A DNA stretch of 64,000 nt. Origin: Salvelinus alpinus (taxonomy: Eukaryota > Chordata > Actinopteri > Salmoniformes > Salmonidae). A program made the translations under genes and the position numbers. Shown here piece by piece: positions 35,807 to 48,100 of this stretch; position 1 is the first letter of the stretch; every line of letters begins with the position of its first letter. Location: contig NC_092094.1 in NCBI RefSeq assembly GCF_045679555.1, positions 36,038,430 to 36,102,429 of the forward strand. Direction: 5' to 3'. A model generated the notes under the pieces. The model was not told the DNA's origin. It searched no databases and worked only from the letters and a program-made list of their open reading frames with translations.

Positions 35807-37189
35807 TGGGTCGTTCCACCAATTCGGTGCCTTTTGAGAAGTATTAACTTGGTATAAATTTTTTTTGTTGATTCCACCTACTTTTTACATTCTGTTATAA
35901 AGAGCATATGTTCAACTTCAGAAACTAGTTTTCCCATCTCAAGAGGCTAAATCAAAAAATGAAGTGTGGGAAGTATGGGTGCTGAGGGTGCTGCAGCAAC
36001 CCTGAAAAATCTGAATAAAACAAAAAACAAATCAGCCATAAATCCCCTTGTGACAGGGGGAATGGAAGCTTGTTGTGTGCAACAGAGAGTGGCAATTGAA
36101 TGCAAGCTTCACACATAAAAAAAAAAAAGCCTGTGTATCTATGAGTAACAAGGTTGACGTATTAATGCTCAACCCACTCAGTTTTCCACCACAAAACACC
36201 AGAAAATTGCCAAAAAGAGTAGAACCAGCTCACCTGCTTTTACTGTATGATTTGACCATTAGATGTTCAATATTTATTTGGAAAAAATATATATTTAAAA
36301 AGGAATAGTTTCACCATATTAAAACGAGAGTTCAGTTCACGTAACTGGGGTGACCTTAAAATGAGGGACAGATGTAAATGAATCATTATCACATGAAATA
36401 AATAATCTCCAGAAATGACTTTGTCAAAGCAACAAAATAACTAGGGCTTTACAATGATGGTGAAACTTAGAGAGATTTTGCGATTAAGTGGGTTAAAATC
36501 TTCCTTGAAGTGACACGGGATTTTGGGCACTTTAGAAAGCCTTTATTCATATTAAAAAGTATATTAGTGTACAAAATGCTTTCCATGACAGACTGACCAG
36601 CTTAATACAGGTGAAAGATATGATCCCTTATTGATGTCACTTGTTAAATCCACTTCAATCAGTGTAGATGAAGGGGAGGAGACATGTTATTAAAGAATGA
36701 TTTTTAAGCCTTGAGACAATTGAGGCGTGGATTGTGTATCATTGCCATTCAAATGGTGAATGGGTAAGACAAAATATTTAAGTGCCTTTAAACGGGGTAT
36801 GGTAGTAGGTGCCAGGCGCACCGATTTGTGTCAAGAACTGCAACTCTGCTGGGTTTTTCACGCTCAACAGTGTTCTGTGTGTATCAAGAATGGTCCACCA
36901 CCCAAAGGACATCCAGCCAACTTGACACAAATGTGGGAAGCATTGGAATCAACATGGGCTAGCATCCCTCTGGAGTCCATGCCCCGCAAATTGAGGCAGT
37001 TCTGAGGGCAAAAGGGGAGAGGGGGTGCAACTCAATATTAGGAAGGTGTTCTTAATGTCTTGTACACTCAGTGTATATTAAAGTGCACTTAATATAACAT
37101 AACAGGCTTTTAAAATGCAATATTGGTGCACAATTTCTACTTCAAATATCAAAGTGACGCAAAAGGCACTCTTTTCGTGGAGCGACCCA
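35807..37189. mobile_element. Inverted-terminal-repeat element containing repeat A
   Basis: The left end TGGGTCGTTCCACCAATTCG, continuing GTGCCTTTTGAG, is mirrored by the right end CAAAAGGCACTCTTTTCGTG, continuing GAGCGACCCA. This gives terminal repeats of about 30 bp. The interior is AT-rich without a transposase. A copy of family A (36561-37078) lies inside it near the right end. Confidence 0.65.
36561..37078 (-). repeat. Inverted-end repeat family A, copy 2
   Basis: It is in reverse orientation to copy 1 at 15297-15578. TATTGATGTCACTTGTTAAA and GGTGCAACTCAATATTAGGA correspond to parts of copy 1. This copy keeps the internal segment missing from copy 1. The end reads CTTGTACACTCAGTGTA. Confidence 0.75.
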
Positions 37190-38778
37190 AATAGGTTTAT
37201 TGGCATGGTTCATGAAATGGCATGTCTTTCAATCGAGCAAAGCACAATCACAACGGATGGTTTTTCAATGCTGAGATGGGACCTTGGGTTTGAAAGTTGG
37301 CAGTGTATTCAGCAGCTACAGGCAAATAGCCTAACCCTAAACCATATTTTCCTCAGCGTTGAGATTATCCTTCACAACATAAGATATAGTGGAACTTTAA
37401 CCTTACATCACTGTTATTACAATTTGTTAAGGACAGACATTCACCACTATTAAAGGGAAAACAACCCAAAAAACTACTCTCTGGAAAGAAAACCACTTTG
37501 ATTATAACGGTAGTAATTAAAATTTGAAGAAAGTACAGTATAATTAACAAAATAGTAAATGTTAACCAGTGAATAATCTACTTAATAAGGATCTCGCCCT
37601 GTAAACATGGCAGTAATCCACAAAAATATACCTTTTTCTTGAATCTGGTGATGGTACAATACATACGTACTTACACCAAGGTGATATATATATATATATT
37701 AAAGTTGCTATTTACATAACAAAAGAAAGTGTTTGGCTCAAATGTTTAATTTAACAAACAGAACACAAGTGTTCATGGCTTGAGATATTGATTCAAGATC
37801 TGGCTTGCATGTCTTTATAATGTTTGTAACAAAGCACAGTAAAAACAAAACAAAAATTAACAATTGTTTTTGAGAGAATTGCTAGGAAACCATAGCTACA
37901 AAATAACAGAAAGAAACGTACAGTACAGCTTTGGCTTACATTACCAATGAATTGTTGGAGCAATGAGAAGATTTCTTGCTATTACCATGTTACCAGTTCA
38001 ACTGGACAATTTCCCATAATGTTAATGTCCCATATATCAGATTATAAAATTAATGTTATTATTGCAATATACTTTTTCCTATTTATTTTAGAACTAAACA
38101 CATGACTTTGAGCCATGTCCTTCCCATACAGGATAGCTTTTCCTGTCTAAAACCACACAAGGGAAACCTCTTTCAAATGAAAAACAACTCTTTTTAGTCT
38201 CGGAGGTCGAAATTGTTTTAAAATTTGATTTCACATCTATTGATTTAATAAGTTAATAGAAGAGACAAATTGAGACAAAGTTGTGTGAGATTAAAGTCAT
38301 ATGAGGTTACACCATGTAGTGAAACATGAGCTCTAACAGTGGACGCCACAAGCAGGGGCCCTCAGCCAGCAGGCAACACTCTGACTTTTTGGATTGTTTG
38401 TAACTTGCAACCACAACAGCAAAAACAGCAACTACAAGTGCCAGACTAGACCAGTAACTACAATAATCTAGATTCGTTTTTTTCTTCTTTTTTTTCTTTG
38501 AACATCAGACTCCTGCAAACATCTAATTCGCAACCAGTACCTGATAACATCTGTTTGTGTACATAATTCAGTCCAACTACTTGAATGGTTTTCTTATTAA
38601 TGTGAGACGTATTTAATTTATTTGCCATTCTCCTTCTTACAAAATGAAATGGAGTTAAATAATAATATTATAATGATAACTATAAGGACCTTTCCTACCC
38701 CATCCATCTCTCCCCCAAGTCTACCCTCTCCCTCCCTCCGTCTGACTAGCTGGTGACTGGAGGCCTGACTGAGTGACT
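37190..38778 (-). other. mef2a: Probable 3' untranslated region of mef2a and downstream flank
   Basis: This AT-rich sequence follows the mef2a stop codon. Minus-strand AATAAA motifs occur at 38622-38617 and 38087-38082. Which, if any, is used cannot be told. A short (TA)n run is at about 37685-37699. Confidence 0.5.
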
Positions 38779-39139
38779 CTATGTCACCCAGGTGTCCATG
38801 CGCATGCGCTTGACAGAGGGGCTCTCCCTGTTGTCCTCGGTGCCGGCTGGGGGTCTGCCCAGCCCCATGGACGAGGAGTGGAAGTCCGGCCGGTGGTCTT
38901 CGCGGTCGCTGCCATCGTACGAGCTGCAGGAGGAGCTGAGGCTGTCCACTGGCGAGCGGCCCAGGTCCTGCCGGCTGGACGCCTGCTGCTGCTGCTGCTG
39001 ATGCTGCTGCTGCTGCTGTTGGGGGAAGCCAGAGGAGGTGACGCGCTCCCGCGGTGGGGAGATGGGCTCTGACTTGATGTTGATGTTCTGGCTGGTGTTG
39101 ATAGAGAGGTTGGAGCCCTGAGGTAGGTGACCACCACCC
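38779..39139 (-). CDS. mef2a: mef2a last coding exon
   Basis: 361 nt, phase 2 in, ending at TAG (38781-38779). It encodes [20 protein letters not shown], a 13-residue tract of six Gln, one His and six Gln, [20 protein letters not shown] and [14 protein letters not shown], the conserved C-terminal nuclear-localisation region. IKSEP is the sumoylation/phosphorylation switch motif known in MEF2A. Confidence 0.97.
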
Positions 39140-42100
39140 CTGTAGAGAGGAACAGCACGGGGTCAGTGGCCATTTGGATAGTAACATAGATCAGGTGCTT
39201 GGAGTGGTGGTTGGAAAATTGACATTTGAAAGAGTCCAAGCTATGTACTTTGAACGTGTATATAATGTGTGCACTGAATATTCTATTAATGTGTGGGTGT
39301 CTATGTGTTTGTGTGTGTGTTTGCTAGTGTGTTACTCACACCAAAGAGCTGAGAGCTGCCTGGCTCAGTTGATGTTGTTGCCATGCCGACATGGAGCCCA
39401 AAGAGAGCCCTGGAGAGCCGAAGCCCTGTAGGGAGGAGATCTCTGCACTGCTCAGGGAGTACTCTGCAACAACAACAGCACCAGAGAACAGTGAGTTACA
39501 CACACTCCCCCTCCCACTGCTACTGCAGCAGCACCTCTCACCACAGGAGACCAGCCCAATCAGTAACAGCCAGGCAGGCAGCACCGAGGCAGCCGTGGCA
39601 GGGGACAGAGTGGTAGACTCACCGGTGTTGTAGCCGGTGGGCATGCCTGAGTAGACCAGGCCTTGGGGGGGCAGACTGGGTGTGGTGACAGACACTACTG
39701 GGGTGGCCAGTAGCTGGGACTGGGAGCTGCTTATCCTGTGGGTGTTCTGTAAACAGTACAAAGAAAACAGATTTAATGAAGAAAACAACCCTGTAGGGTG
39801 CTGTAAAGGCTTACTGTGGTGAACCCAAAGTGCAAGATGGTAAATTAATATAGCTAAAAACATGTTACAGATATGTTGTGTATATATTAGCTGGACAGCA
39901 TTTTTTTAAAAGTCATAATATGATAAGACTATAATAACTTAGCAATGAAAAATGTGTTGCAATACTACTTCCCACCAAGAGGTGGCACTGTAGCTTCATG
40001 TCACAATCCAGATAACGTATTGAGCCGTGTTTGTATTATATGATGACTGTTTGACAATATGTGTTATAAGAAAAAAACTATATCCCATAAAGACTTAAAT
40101 ACTGTTTTTGTCCAATATTGATAGATTGAATGTTGTCTGTGGGTAAATCTGTAAACAGATTATGGATCATCAGAAACAGGAATACCGTTTTACCATACAT
40201 ACATTTACCATACATACACAATAGTGGGATTTTGTGCTGACATGCACTCGTTGTTGTATTCCGATTTCCTTACAAGCTAATGTAAATGCTCTTCAGCACT
40301 CAAATTGTTTATAGACTGTGAATAAAGAAAATGGTCAATTCAATGACTACCAAAGATGTCTAAAAAAAACAGATGTCTTACTACTACTGCCAGAAAGAGA
40401 GACAGGTCCTTCATTTTTTATAACATATAGTAGCTCCTACATATCTCCTAAAAAAACGCAATCCTGGGTGCAGTGGCTGCATGCTGTCCCAAGCACACAG
40501 TCACAAAACACAGTGCCTTCATGGAGTAGCAACAGGATCACACAAACTCTGAGAATGCCAATCATGGCAGGCACTCATTAGGACCACAAACTCACTGGTC
40601 AAATGTTGGGTCATTTATAGATCTATGGATGCTTTAGTCAAATCTTCTGAGAATATAGTATTCTGTTCATTATGTACCCACTAATATAAATGTTTAATGC
40701 TACACTTGTTTGTTCTGATGTGAAAGTGAGACTATTTTGCTAGCACCTAACAGAGGCAAAATGGCAGAGTTAGCATGAGCTGCAGGACTGTTTGTGATCT
40801 GGGTGGGAATAACATCAAGAGACACCTTTTACTGCATCGATCTAGGAAACACATACAGCATGTCATATCATATGATTACTCTGTGATCTGAGCAGCTCTG
40901 GTATGGCAATTTGTAATATAGTGCAGTTGAGGGTTTAATTTGAGGCAATATTGCATCATGACAGTTTGATAACTTCCTTGGAAATATCCGCTGCTCCTAC
41001 TCTCTCCAACCAGATGACATCATCCAAAAACAAGCTTCTCTAAGAATGACATAATCCACAATGAAGTAATCTGCCCCTCCCCATGAAGAACAATCCCAGA
41101 TTTCAAATCTGTTCTTTGGAAATTACTTTGTAGTTTTATACATATTACAAAACCTTTTGTTTAAAACAATTATACTGTTGAAGTCAGAAGTTTACATACA
41201 CCTTAGACCAGGGGTGTCAAAGTCAAATGGACGGAGGGCCAAATAAAAAATTTAGCTACAAGCCGAGGGCCGGACTGTTCGAATGTTCATTGAAAAAATT
41301 TTAAATGACGCATATAGTCTAGTGAACCTAATTGAACCTACTGAAAACCTAACAAATATATTCCAATATGATCAGATAAATAAAGCAATATTTTCTTATG
41401 GCTCTGTCAGTAATCTTTAATTTTCAACAGACACAAAAGACAAATTTCCTTTATATAAAAATCCCCATAACATGAACATTAAATGAAAGAAACCGGTATT
41501 CAAGGCACCATCAGTAGCCTATATTTTCTATTTTAGCAAAAGTGGGCTAAATTTACTTCAAAGAAAAAAACAATAATAGCAATTTTCTATCATCCACTCA
41601 ACTGAAATATTTTTAAAATATAATTGGATTGAAATACAATAAAATAAAGTGCAAAAATCTATTAATCAAAAACAACACTTTGTTTAAGGAGAAGTAACAT
41701 GCAGTGAAAACAAATATTAAACTTTAACTTTTAAACTTGAACTGAGTAAAAACTCTAAATATGTGATTGCACAGTAATGTTCACTTGTTTGAGGTTGAGG
41801 GTGATACTTGGTGGTGTCCCATCTTTTCCACAAGTTCATCAATGTTCGGGGTAAGGCTCTGAGCTGAGGAAATCCTCAGAATTGAGTGGAGGTGTTCAGC
41901 AGTAAGTCGACTTCTGTGTGATGTTTTGTTCAGGTTCATCAAAGAAAACAGTTGTTCACACAGGTATGTGCTGCCAAACATAGACAACGTTTGAGCAGCC
42001 TGGATGCGCAGCTGGGGCATTGTGTCGGGGAGGAAACGGGCGAACTCCGCAGCACCCACTGCCGCATATTTTGCCCTCAGTGCATCATTGCATTGGAGGT

Positions 42101-45100
42101 CAATCAACTCCATTTGGAGGTTTGGTGGTGAGCTTTCCACGTCAACAGCAAATGGGTTACCGAGCAGTTCCAACCTGCTTTTTTGTGCTTCAAAGTCAGC
42201 AAATCGGCGTCGAAAGTCAGCGGCAAGCATACCTATTTTATCAGCCAACTGTGCGCTCGGGAACGCACTGGTAGAGAGCTTCTCTTTCATGGTCTGGCAG
42301 CTGGGAAAGTGGCTCAAATTTTCTTTCCGCATCTGCGTCTCCCACAGAGTCAGTTTGGTTTTAAATGCCTTCACTGTACTGTACATATCAGAGATGACAT
42401 GATCCCGACCCTGCAGCTGCAAGTTCATTGCATTCAGATGACTCGTAATGTCACACAGAAAAGCCATTTCACACAGAAACATTTCGTCTCGGAGTTGTGT
42501 TGTGTCTTTCCCTTTGCTGTCCAAGAACAGACAAATCTCCTCACGAAGCTCGAAACATCTTTGAAGCACCTTTCCCTGGCTTAGCCATCGCACCTCTGTG
42601 TGATAAGGCAAATCACCATGCTCCGTTTCTAACTCCGTCAGAAATGCCTTGAACTGGCGGTGATTCAAACCTTTGGCTCTGATAAAGTTAACTGTGCGCG
42701 TGATGATGCTCATTACATGCTCCATTTTCAAGGCTTTACCGCACAACGCTTCCTGGTGTATGATACAATGATAAGCTGTCAGCTCACCTGTCGCGTTTTC
42801 CTCTTGCATCTTTTCCCGTATCTTCGCCACCAGTCCGCTCCTGTGTCCACACATCGCAGGTGCTCCGTCGGTTGTCAAACCCACGAGTTTTTCCCAAGGC
42901 AGCTCCATCTCATTTACACAGCAGCCTACTGCTCGGTGCGTCACCGTTGCATTGTGGGAAATGTAGTATTGGTGCGTGTAAAAGATCTGCGGGCTGCCGG
43001 CTTGCTGCGGTCTGCGGGCCGGTTCTAATAATAAATCAAGATCATCCCAGGGGCCGTAAAAAACCTTCTCGCGGGCCGGATGTGGCCCGCGGGCCTTGAC
43101 TCTGACATATATGGTCTAAGGCATATATGTCAGAGTCAAGGCCCGCGGGCCACATCCGGCCCGCGAGAAGGTTTTTTCCGGCCCCTGGGATGATCTTGAT
43201 TTATTATTAGAACCGGCCCGCAGACCGCAGCAAGCCGGCAGCCCGCAGATCTTTTACACGCACCAATACTACATTTCCCACAATGCAACGGTGACGCACC
43301 GAGCAGTAGGCTGCTGTGTAAATGAGATGGAGCTGCCTTGGGAAAAACTCGTGGGTTTGACAACCGACGGAGCACCTGCGATGTGTGGACACAGGAGCGG
43401 ACTGGTGGCGAAGATACGGGAAAAGATGCAAGAGGAAAACGCGACAGGTGAGCTGACAGCTTATCATTGTATCATACACCAGGAAGCGTTGTGCGGTAAA
43501 GCCTTGAAAATGGAGCATGTAATGAGCATCATCACGCGCACAGTTAACTTTATCAGAGCCAAAGGTTTGAATCACCGCCAGTTCAAGGCATTTCTGACGG
43601 AGTTAGAAACGGAGCATGGTGATTTGCCTTATCACACAGAGGTGCGATGGCTAAGCCAGGGAAAGGTGCTTCAAAGATGTTTCGAGCTTCGTGAGGAGAT
43701 TTGTCTGTTCTTGGACAGCAAAGGGAAAGACACAACACAACTCCGAGACGAAATGTTTCTGTGTGAAATGGCTTTTCTGTGTGACATTACGAGTCATCTG
43801 AATGCAATGAACTTGCAGCTGCAGGGTCGGGATCATGTCATCTCTGATATGTACAGTACAGTGAAGGCATTTAAAACCAAACTGACTCTGTGGGAGACGC
43901 AGATGCGGAAAGAAAATTTGAGCCACTTTCCCAGCTGCCAGACCATGAAAGAGAAGCTCTCTACCAGTGCGTTCCCGAGCGCACAGTTGGCTGATAAAAT
44001 AGGTATGCTTGCCGCTGACTTTCGACGCCGATTTGCTGACTTTGAAGCACAAAAAAGCAGGTTGGAACTGCTCGGTAACCCATTTGCTGTTGACGTGGAA
44101 AGCTCACCACCAAACCTCCAAATGGAGTTGATTGACCTCCAATGCAATGATGCACTGAGGGCAAAATATGCGGCAGTGGGTGCTGCGGAGTTCGCCCGTT
44201 TCCTCCCCGACACAATGCCCCAGCTGCGCATCCAGGCTGCTCAAACGTTGTCTATGTTTGGCAGCACATACCTGTGTGAACAACTGTTTTCTTTGATGAA
44301 CCTGAACAAAACATCACACAGAAGTCGACTTACTGCTGAACACCTCCACTCAATTCTGAGGATTTCCTCAGCTCAGAGCCTTACCCCGAACATTGATGAA
44401 CTTGTGGAAAAGATGGGACACCACCAAGTATCACCCTCAACCTCAAACAAGTGAACATTACTGTGCAATCACATATTTAGAGTTTTTACTCAGTTCAAGT
44501 TTAAAAGTTAAAGTTTAATATTTGTTTTCACTGCATGTTACTTCTCCTTAAACAAAGTGTTGTTTTTGATTAATAGATTTTTGCACTTTATTTTATTGTA
44601 TTTCAATCCAATTATATTTTAAAAATATTTCAGTTGAGTGGATGATAGAAAATTGCTATTATTGTTTTTTTCTTTGAAGTAAATTTAGCCCACTTTTGCT
44701 AAAATAGAAAATATAGGCTACTGATGGTGCCTTGAATACCGGTTTCTTTCATTTAATGTTCATGTTATGGGGATTTTTATATAAAGGAAATTTGTCTTTT
44801 GTGTCTGTTGAAAATTAAAGATTACTGACAGAGCCATAAGAAAATATTGCTTTATTTATCTGATCATATTGGAATATATTTGTTAGGTTTTCAGTAGGTT
44901 CAATTAGGTTCACTAGACTATATGCGTCATTTAAAAAATTTTCAATGAACATTCGAACAGTCCGGCCCTCGGCTTGTAGCTAAATTTTTTATTTGGCCCT
45001 CCGTCCATTTGACTTTGACACCCCTGCCTTAGACCAATACATTTAAACTCAGTTTTTCACAATTCCTGACATTTAATCCTAGGTTGGGATGGTGTTCTTC

Positions 45101-48100
45101 AGCTTGCAAGCATCCCCCTTTCTCCTCCAAACATAATGATGGTCATTATGGCCAAACAGGTCTATTTTTGTTTCATCAGACCAGAAGACATTTCTCCAAA
45201 AAGTACGATCTTTGTCCCCATGTGCAGTTGCAAACCGTAGTCTGACTTTTTTTATGGTGGTTTTGGAGCAGTGGCTTCTTCGTTGCTGAGCAGCCTTTCA
45301 GGTTATGTCGATATAGGACTCGTTTCACTGTGGATATAGATACTTTTGTACCTGTTTCCTCCAGCATCCTCACAAGGTCCTTTGCTGTTGTTCTGGGATT
45401 GATTTGCACTTTTCACACCAAAGTACGTTCATCTCAAGGAGACAGAACACGTCGCCTTACTGAGCGTTATGACGGCTGCGTGGTCCCATGGTGTTTATAC
45501 TTGCGTACAATTGTTTGTACAGATGAACGTGGTACCTTCAGGCGTTTAGAAATCGCTCCCAAGGATGAACCAGACTTGTGGAGGTCTACAATCTTTTTCT
45601 GAGGTCTTGGCTGATATCTTTTGATTTTCCCATGATGTCAAGCAAAGAGGCACTGAGTTTGAAGGTAGATCTTGAAATACATCCACAGGTACACCTCCAA
45701 TTGACTCAAATGATGTCAATTAGCCTATCAGAAGCTTCTAAAGCTATGACATCATTTTCTGGAATTTTCCAAGCTGTTTAAAGGCACAGTCAACTTAGTG
45801 TATGTAAACGTAGTTTGTTAACAAGACATTTGTGGAGTGGTTGAAAAACGAGTTTTAATGACTCCAACCTAAATGTATGTAAACTTCCCACTTCCCCTGT
45901 ATGTAACGATGTGTATCCAAACTACTTTCTTGAAGTAACAAGACGCAGGAGTGATAATGATCTGTCTAACAGTTCTAGTGAATGTGTGCATCGTGTGCTC
46001 ACTCACAAACAAACATAAACATTCAAGCATTCCCTGAACAACACATGGGAGTGGCGGTGCACATGGAGTGGCGGTGTTGTGGGGCACAGGACATTAGACA
46101 GGTTGAGGCATCTTGCCAGGTTCATAACATGCAGTGAAACACTGACGCTGTTCTTCAATTCTCAATTTAGTCTTTATAAAAAGAAAATCCATTCAATCAA
46201 ATAAATTCAATAAACTCAAGGTATTCAAATCTACAGTTCAAGAACAGCCTTCACTCCTGAACATGTTATTACTGATCTATTTGCCTCTTGTTGTTGTTAC
46301 GATGAAATTGAAAGTGTGTTCATTCAGCCATTTTTCTCAAAACTCACCAAATCTATTTCCTCCTCCTCCGACTGCTCTCAACAGAAGAGAAGAAGAGAGG
46401 CAGGGTTACAAGAGAAGGTCAGGATGGCTTCTACAGTCACCCTTTTGATGTTGAAATCCAAAGTCCTAATTGCCTGATTGTATTCCACGAGTAAAAGTCA
46501 TCTAGACGTGCCTGCCCTCTAGACTTAAATATTCACTCTGTCCTCTGCTATTCATGTTACCTTGCAAAACCTTCTTTGTCAAATGCAATGTCTTTGTCAA
46601 AGGAAATACTGTACAATGCTTTGGATAAAAGTGCCTACTAAATGCCCATGTTATAACACTTTAGTTTGGGTTTGTGACCATTTCAGAGTAAGACCTATCG
46701 TTTTTGAACCCATAACTATTTGCTACTCAGAAAGTTACTGGTGTAAAACCAAAATGGGTCAACTTTAGAGTCAATTATTAAAGACACTAGCAAGAATGGT
46801 TTAAGTCAGCAAACACACTTAATGACTTGGACTCACATTGAATAAGTGCTTAACCTCTCATGCATCCATCTAATTACATCATCAATCCTGAGGCTATAGC
46901 TTGACTCATTTGGAAGGCTCTCCACTTACTTTAAATAAAACTGAGTTCAAGAAACTAAAACTGACTAGTTAGGTCAACTCAATGCAAACTGTAATGTCAT
47001 CAAATATGTGTAGCTATCTATAAAGTAGAGTAGTCAATGAGGTGCAAGTCAATGTAATACATTGATACCTGCATATTGCACATTTTGTTTCACCTAGTAG
47101 ATTATAGGAGTCTCTGTATGTGAGGCCTACTGTTCTGCTAGACAAGAGGCTAACTGGAAGCCCCTCTTCCTTCTTCCCTGTGCTGAGGGACTGACTGTGC
47201 CCTGGCCAGGACTGTCTTAATAATACCCACACTCAATCAATAGCAGCAGGAAGACACGACAAGGGCGACAAGATATTATCTGGCTCACACTCTGGGCCCC
47301 TGATTAAGCCTTCATCCCCACTCTGTCACACTGAGATGTGATTAATTTAATACCATTATGGCCTAATGACAGGCTGTCTGAAGACCTGCCAGCCCACAAC
47401 GCTGCCTTAACCCATCTGGAACGCTGCGTTTACACTGACAGAGCAGAGCCGAGCAGGCCTTCCCTTTTGTCTCAATACTACTGACATATTCAGGACTTCT
47501 AGAATCTCTCTGTCTGAAACATTGTAATCCTGCTCAATAGTTCTAATAACGAACACTAAGGCTGCGTTTAGACAGGCAGCCCAATTATGATCCTTATTTC
47601 ACTAATTGGTCTTTTGACCAATCAGATCAGCTCGGAAAAAGATCTGATGTGAAAAGATCTGATGTGATTGGTCAAAAGACCAATTAGTGGAAAAAATATC
47701 AGAATTGGGCCGCCTGTCTAAACGCAGCCTTAATTGCTTTGTCCTTGTGATGTGTGAATCTCTGTGTTGTGGAAGCTACTCTGAGAAGATAGTTTACCAA
47801 GTTACCAATTACTTCACACTGAAAGAAGTTAAGCTACACTAATGCCACCCCTACGGAAAAAAAGTTTAACTAAAGTTACTTTAAAAAAGTATTGTGTAGT
47901 TCCAGTAGTTAGCTACACCGCTACATGGCAAAACAGTAATTAACTACTGAAAACACTACCTAGATTTGAATTTAGTTCAACTACCACCAAGCTACTGCAA
48001 ATGTAGTTAAAGGACTATATGTAGTTCACTACTCCCCAACACTGGAAGCTCTGTGGTTTGGTTTGGGAGCTCTACCACTTCCATATGTTGGCATGGTAAC

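Larger units (their letters stand above)
41175..45900 (-). mobile_element. Sleeping-Beauty-like Tc1 element, disrupted
   Basis: Left end at 41175 (GTTGAAGTCAGAAGTTTACA) next to TA. It resumes after the hAT insertion at 45035 with ATACATTTAAACTCAGTTTT and AATTCCTGACATTTAATCCT. The transposase part at 45080-45660 is on the minus strand and the right end at 45900 reads TATGTAAACTTCCCACTTCC. The sequence closely resembles the salmonid Sleeping Beauty type of Tc1. A large internal deletion joins the left terminal region directly to the middle of the transposase (about 45082), and the right terminal repeat is shortened. It is non-autonomous and lies within a mef2a intron. Confidence 0.88.

Noticed and set aside
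38773-39239. Plus-strand Leu-rich and minus-strand Ala/Ser-rich frames over the CAG tract
   Set aside because: They are out-of-frame shadows of the mef2a last exon, whose correct frame is fixed by homology and phase.
42004-43099. Plus-strand open frames in the left hAT arm (mirrored on the minus strand of the right arm)
   Set aside because: Antisense shadows of the transposase frame.
43291-43326. Start of the hAT frame at 43291
   Set aside because: The codon there is GTG, not ATG; the first in-frame ATG is at 43327 and the frame is open further upstream, so the true start is lost.
41201-45034. Palindrome as a fold-back sequencing or assembly artefact
   Set aside because: An artefact would return to the inverse of the left flank. 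Here the right flank is the proper continuation of the interrupted Tc1 element and carries a matching 8-bp duplication. The arms also differ at a few bases. Not fully excluded without long reads.
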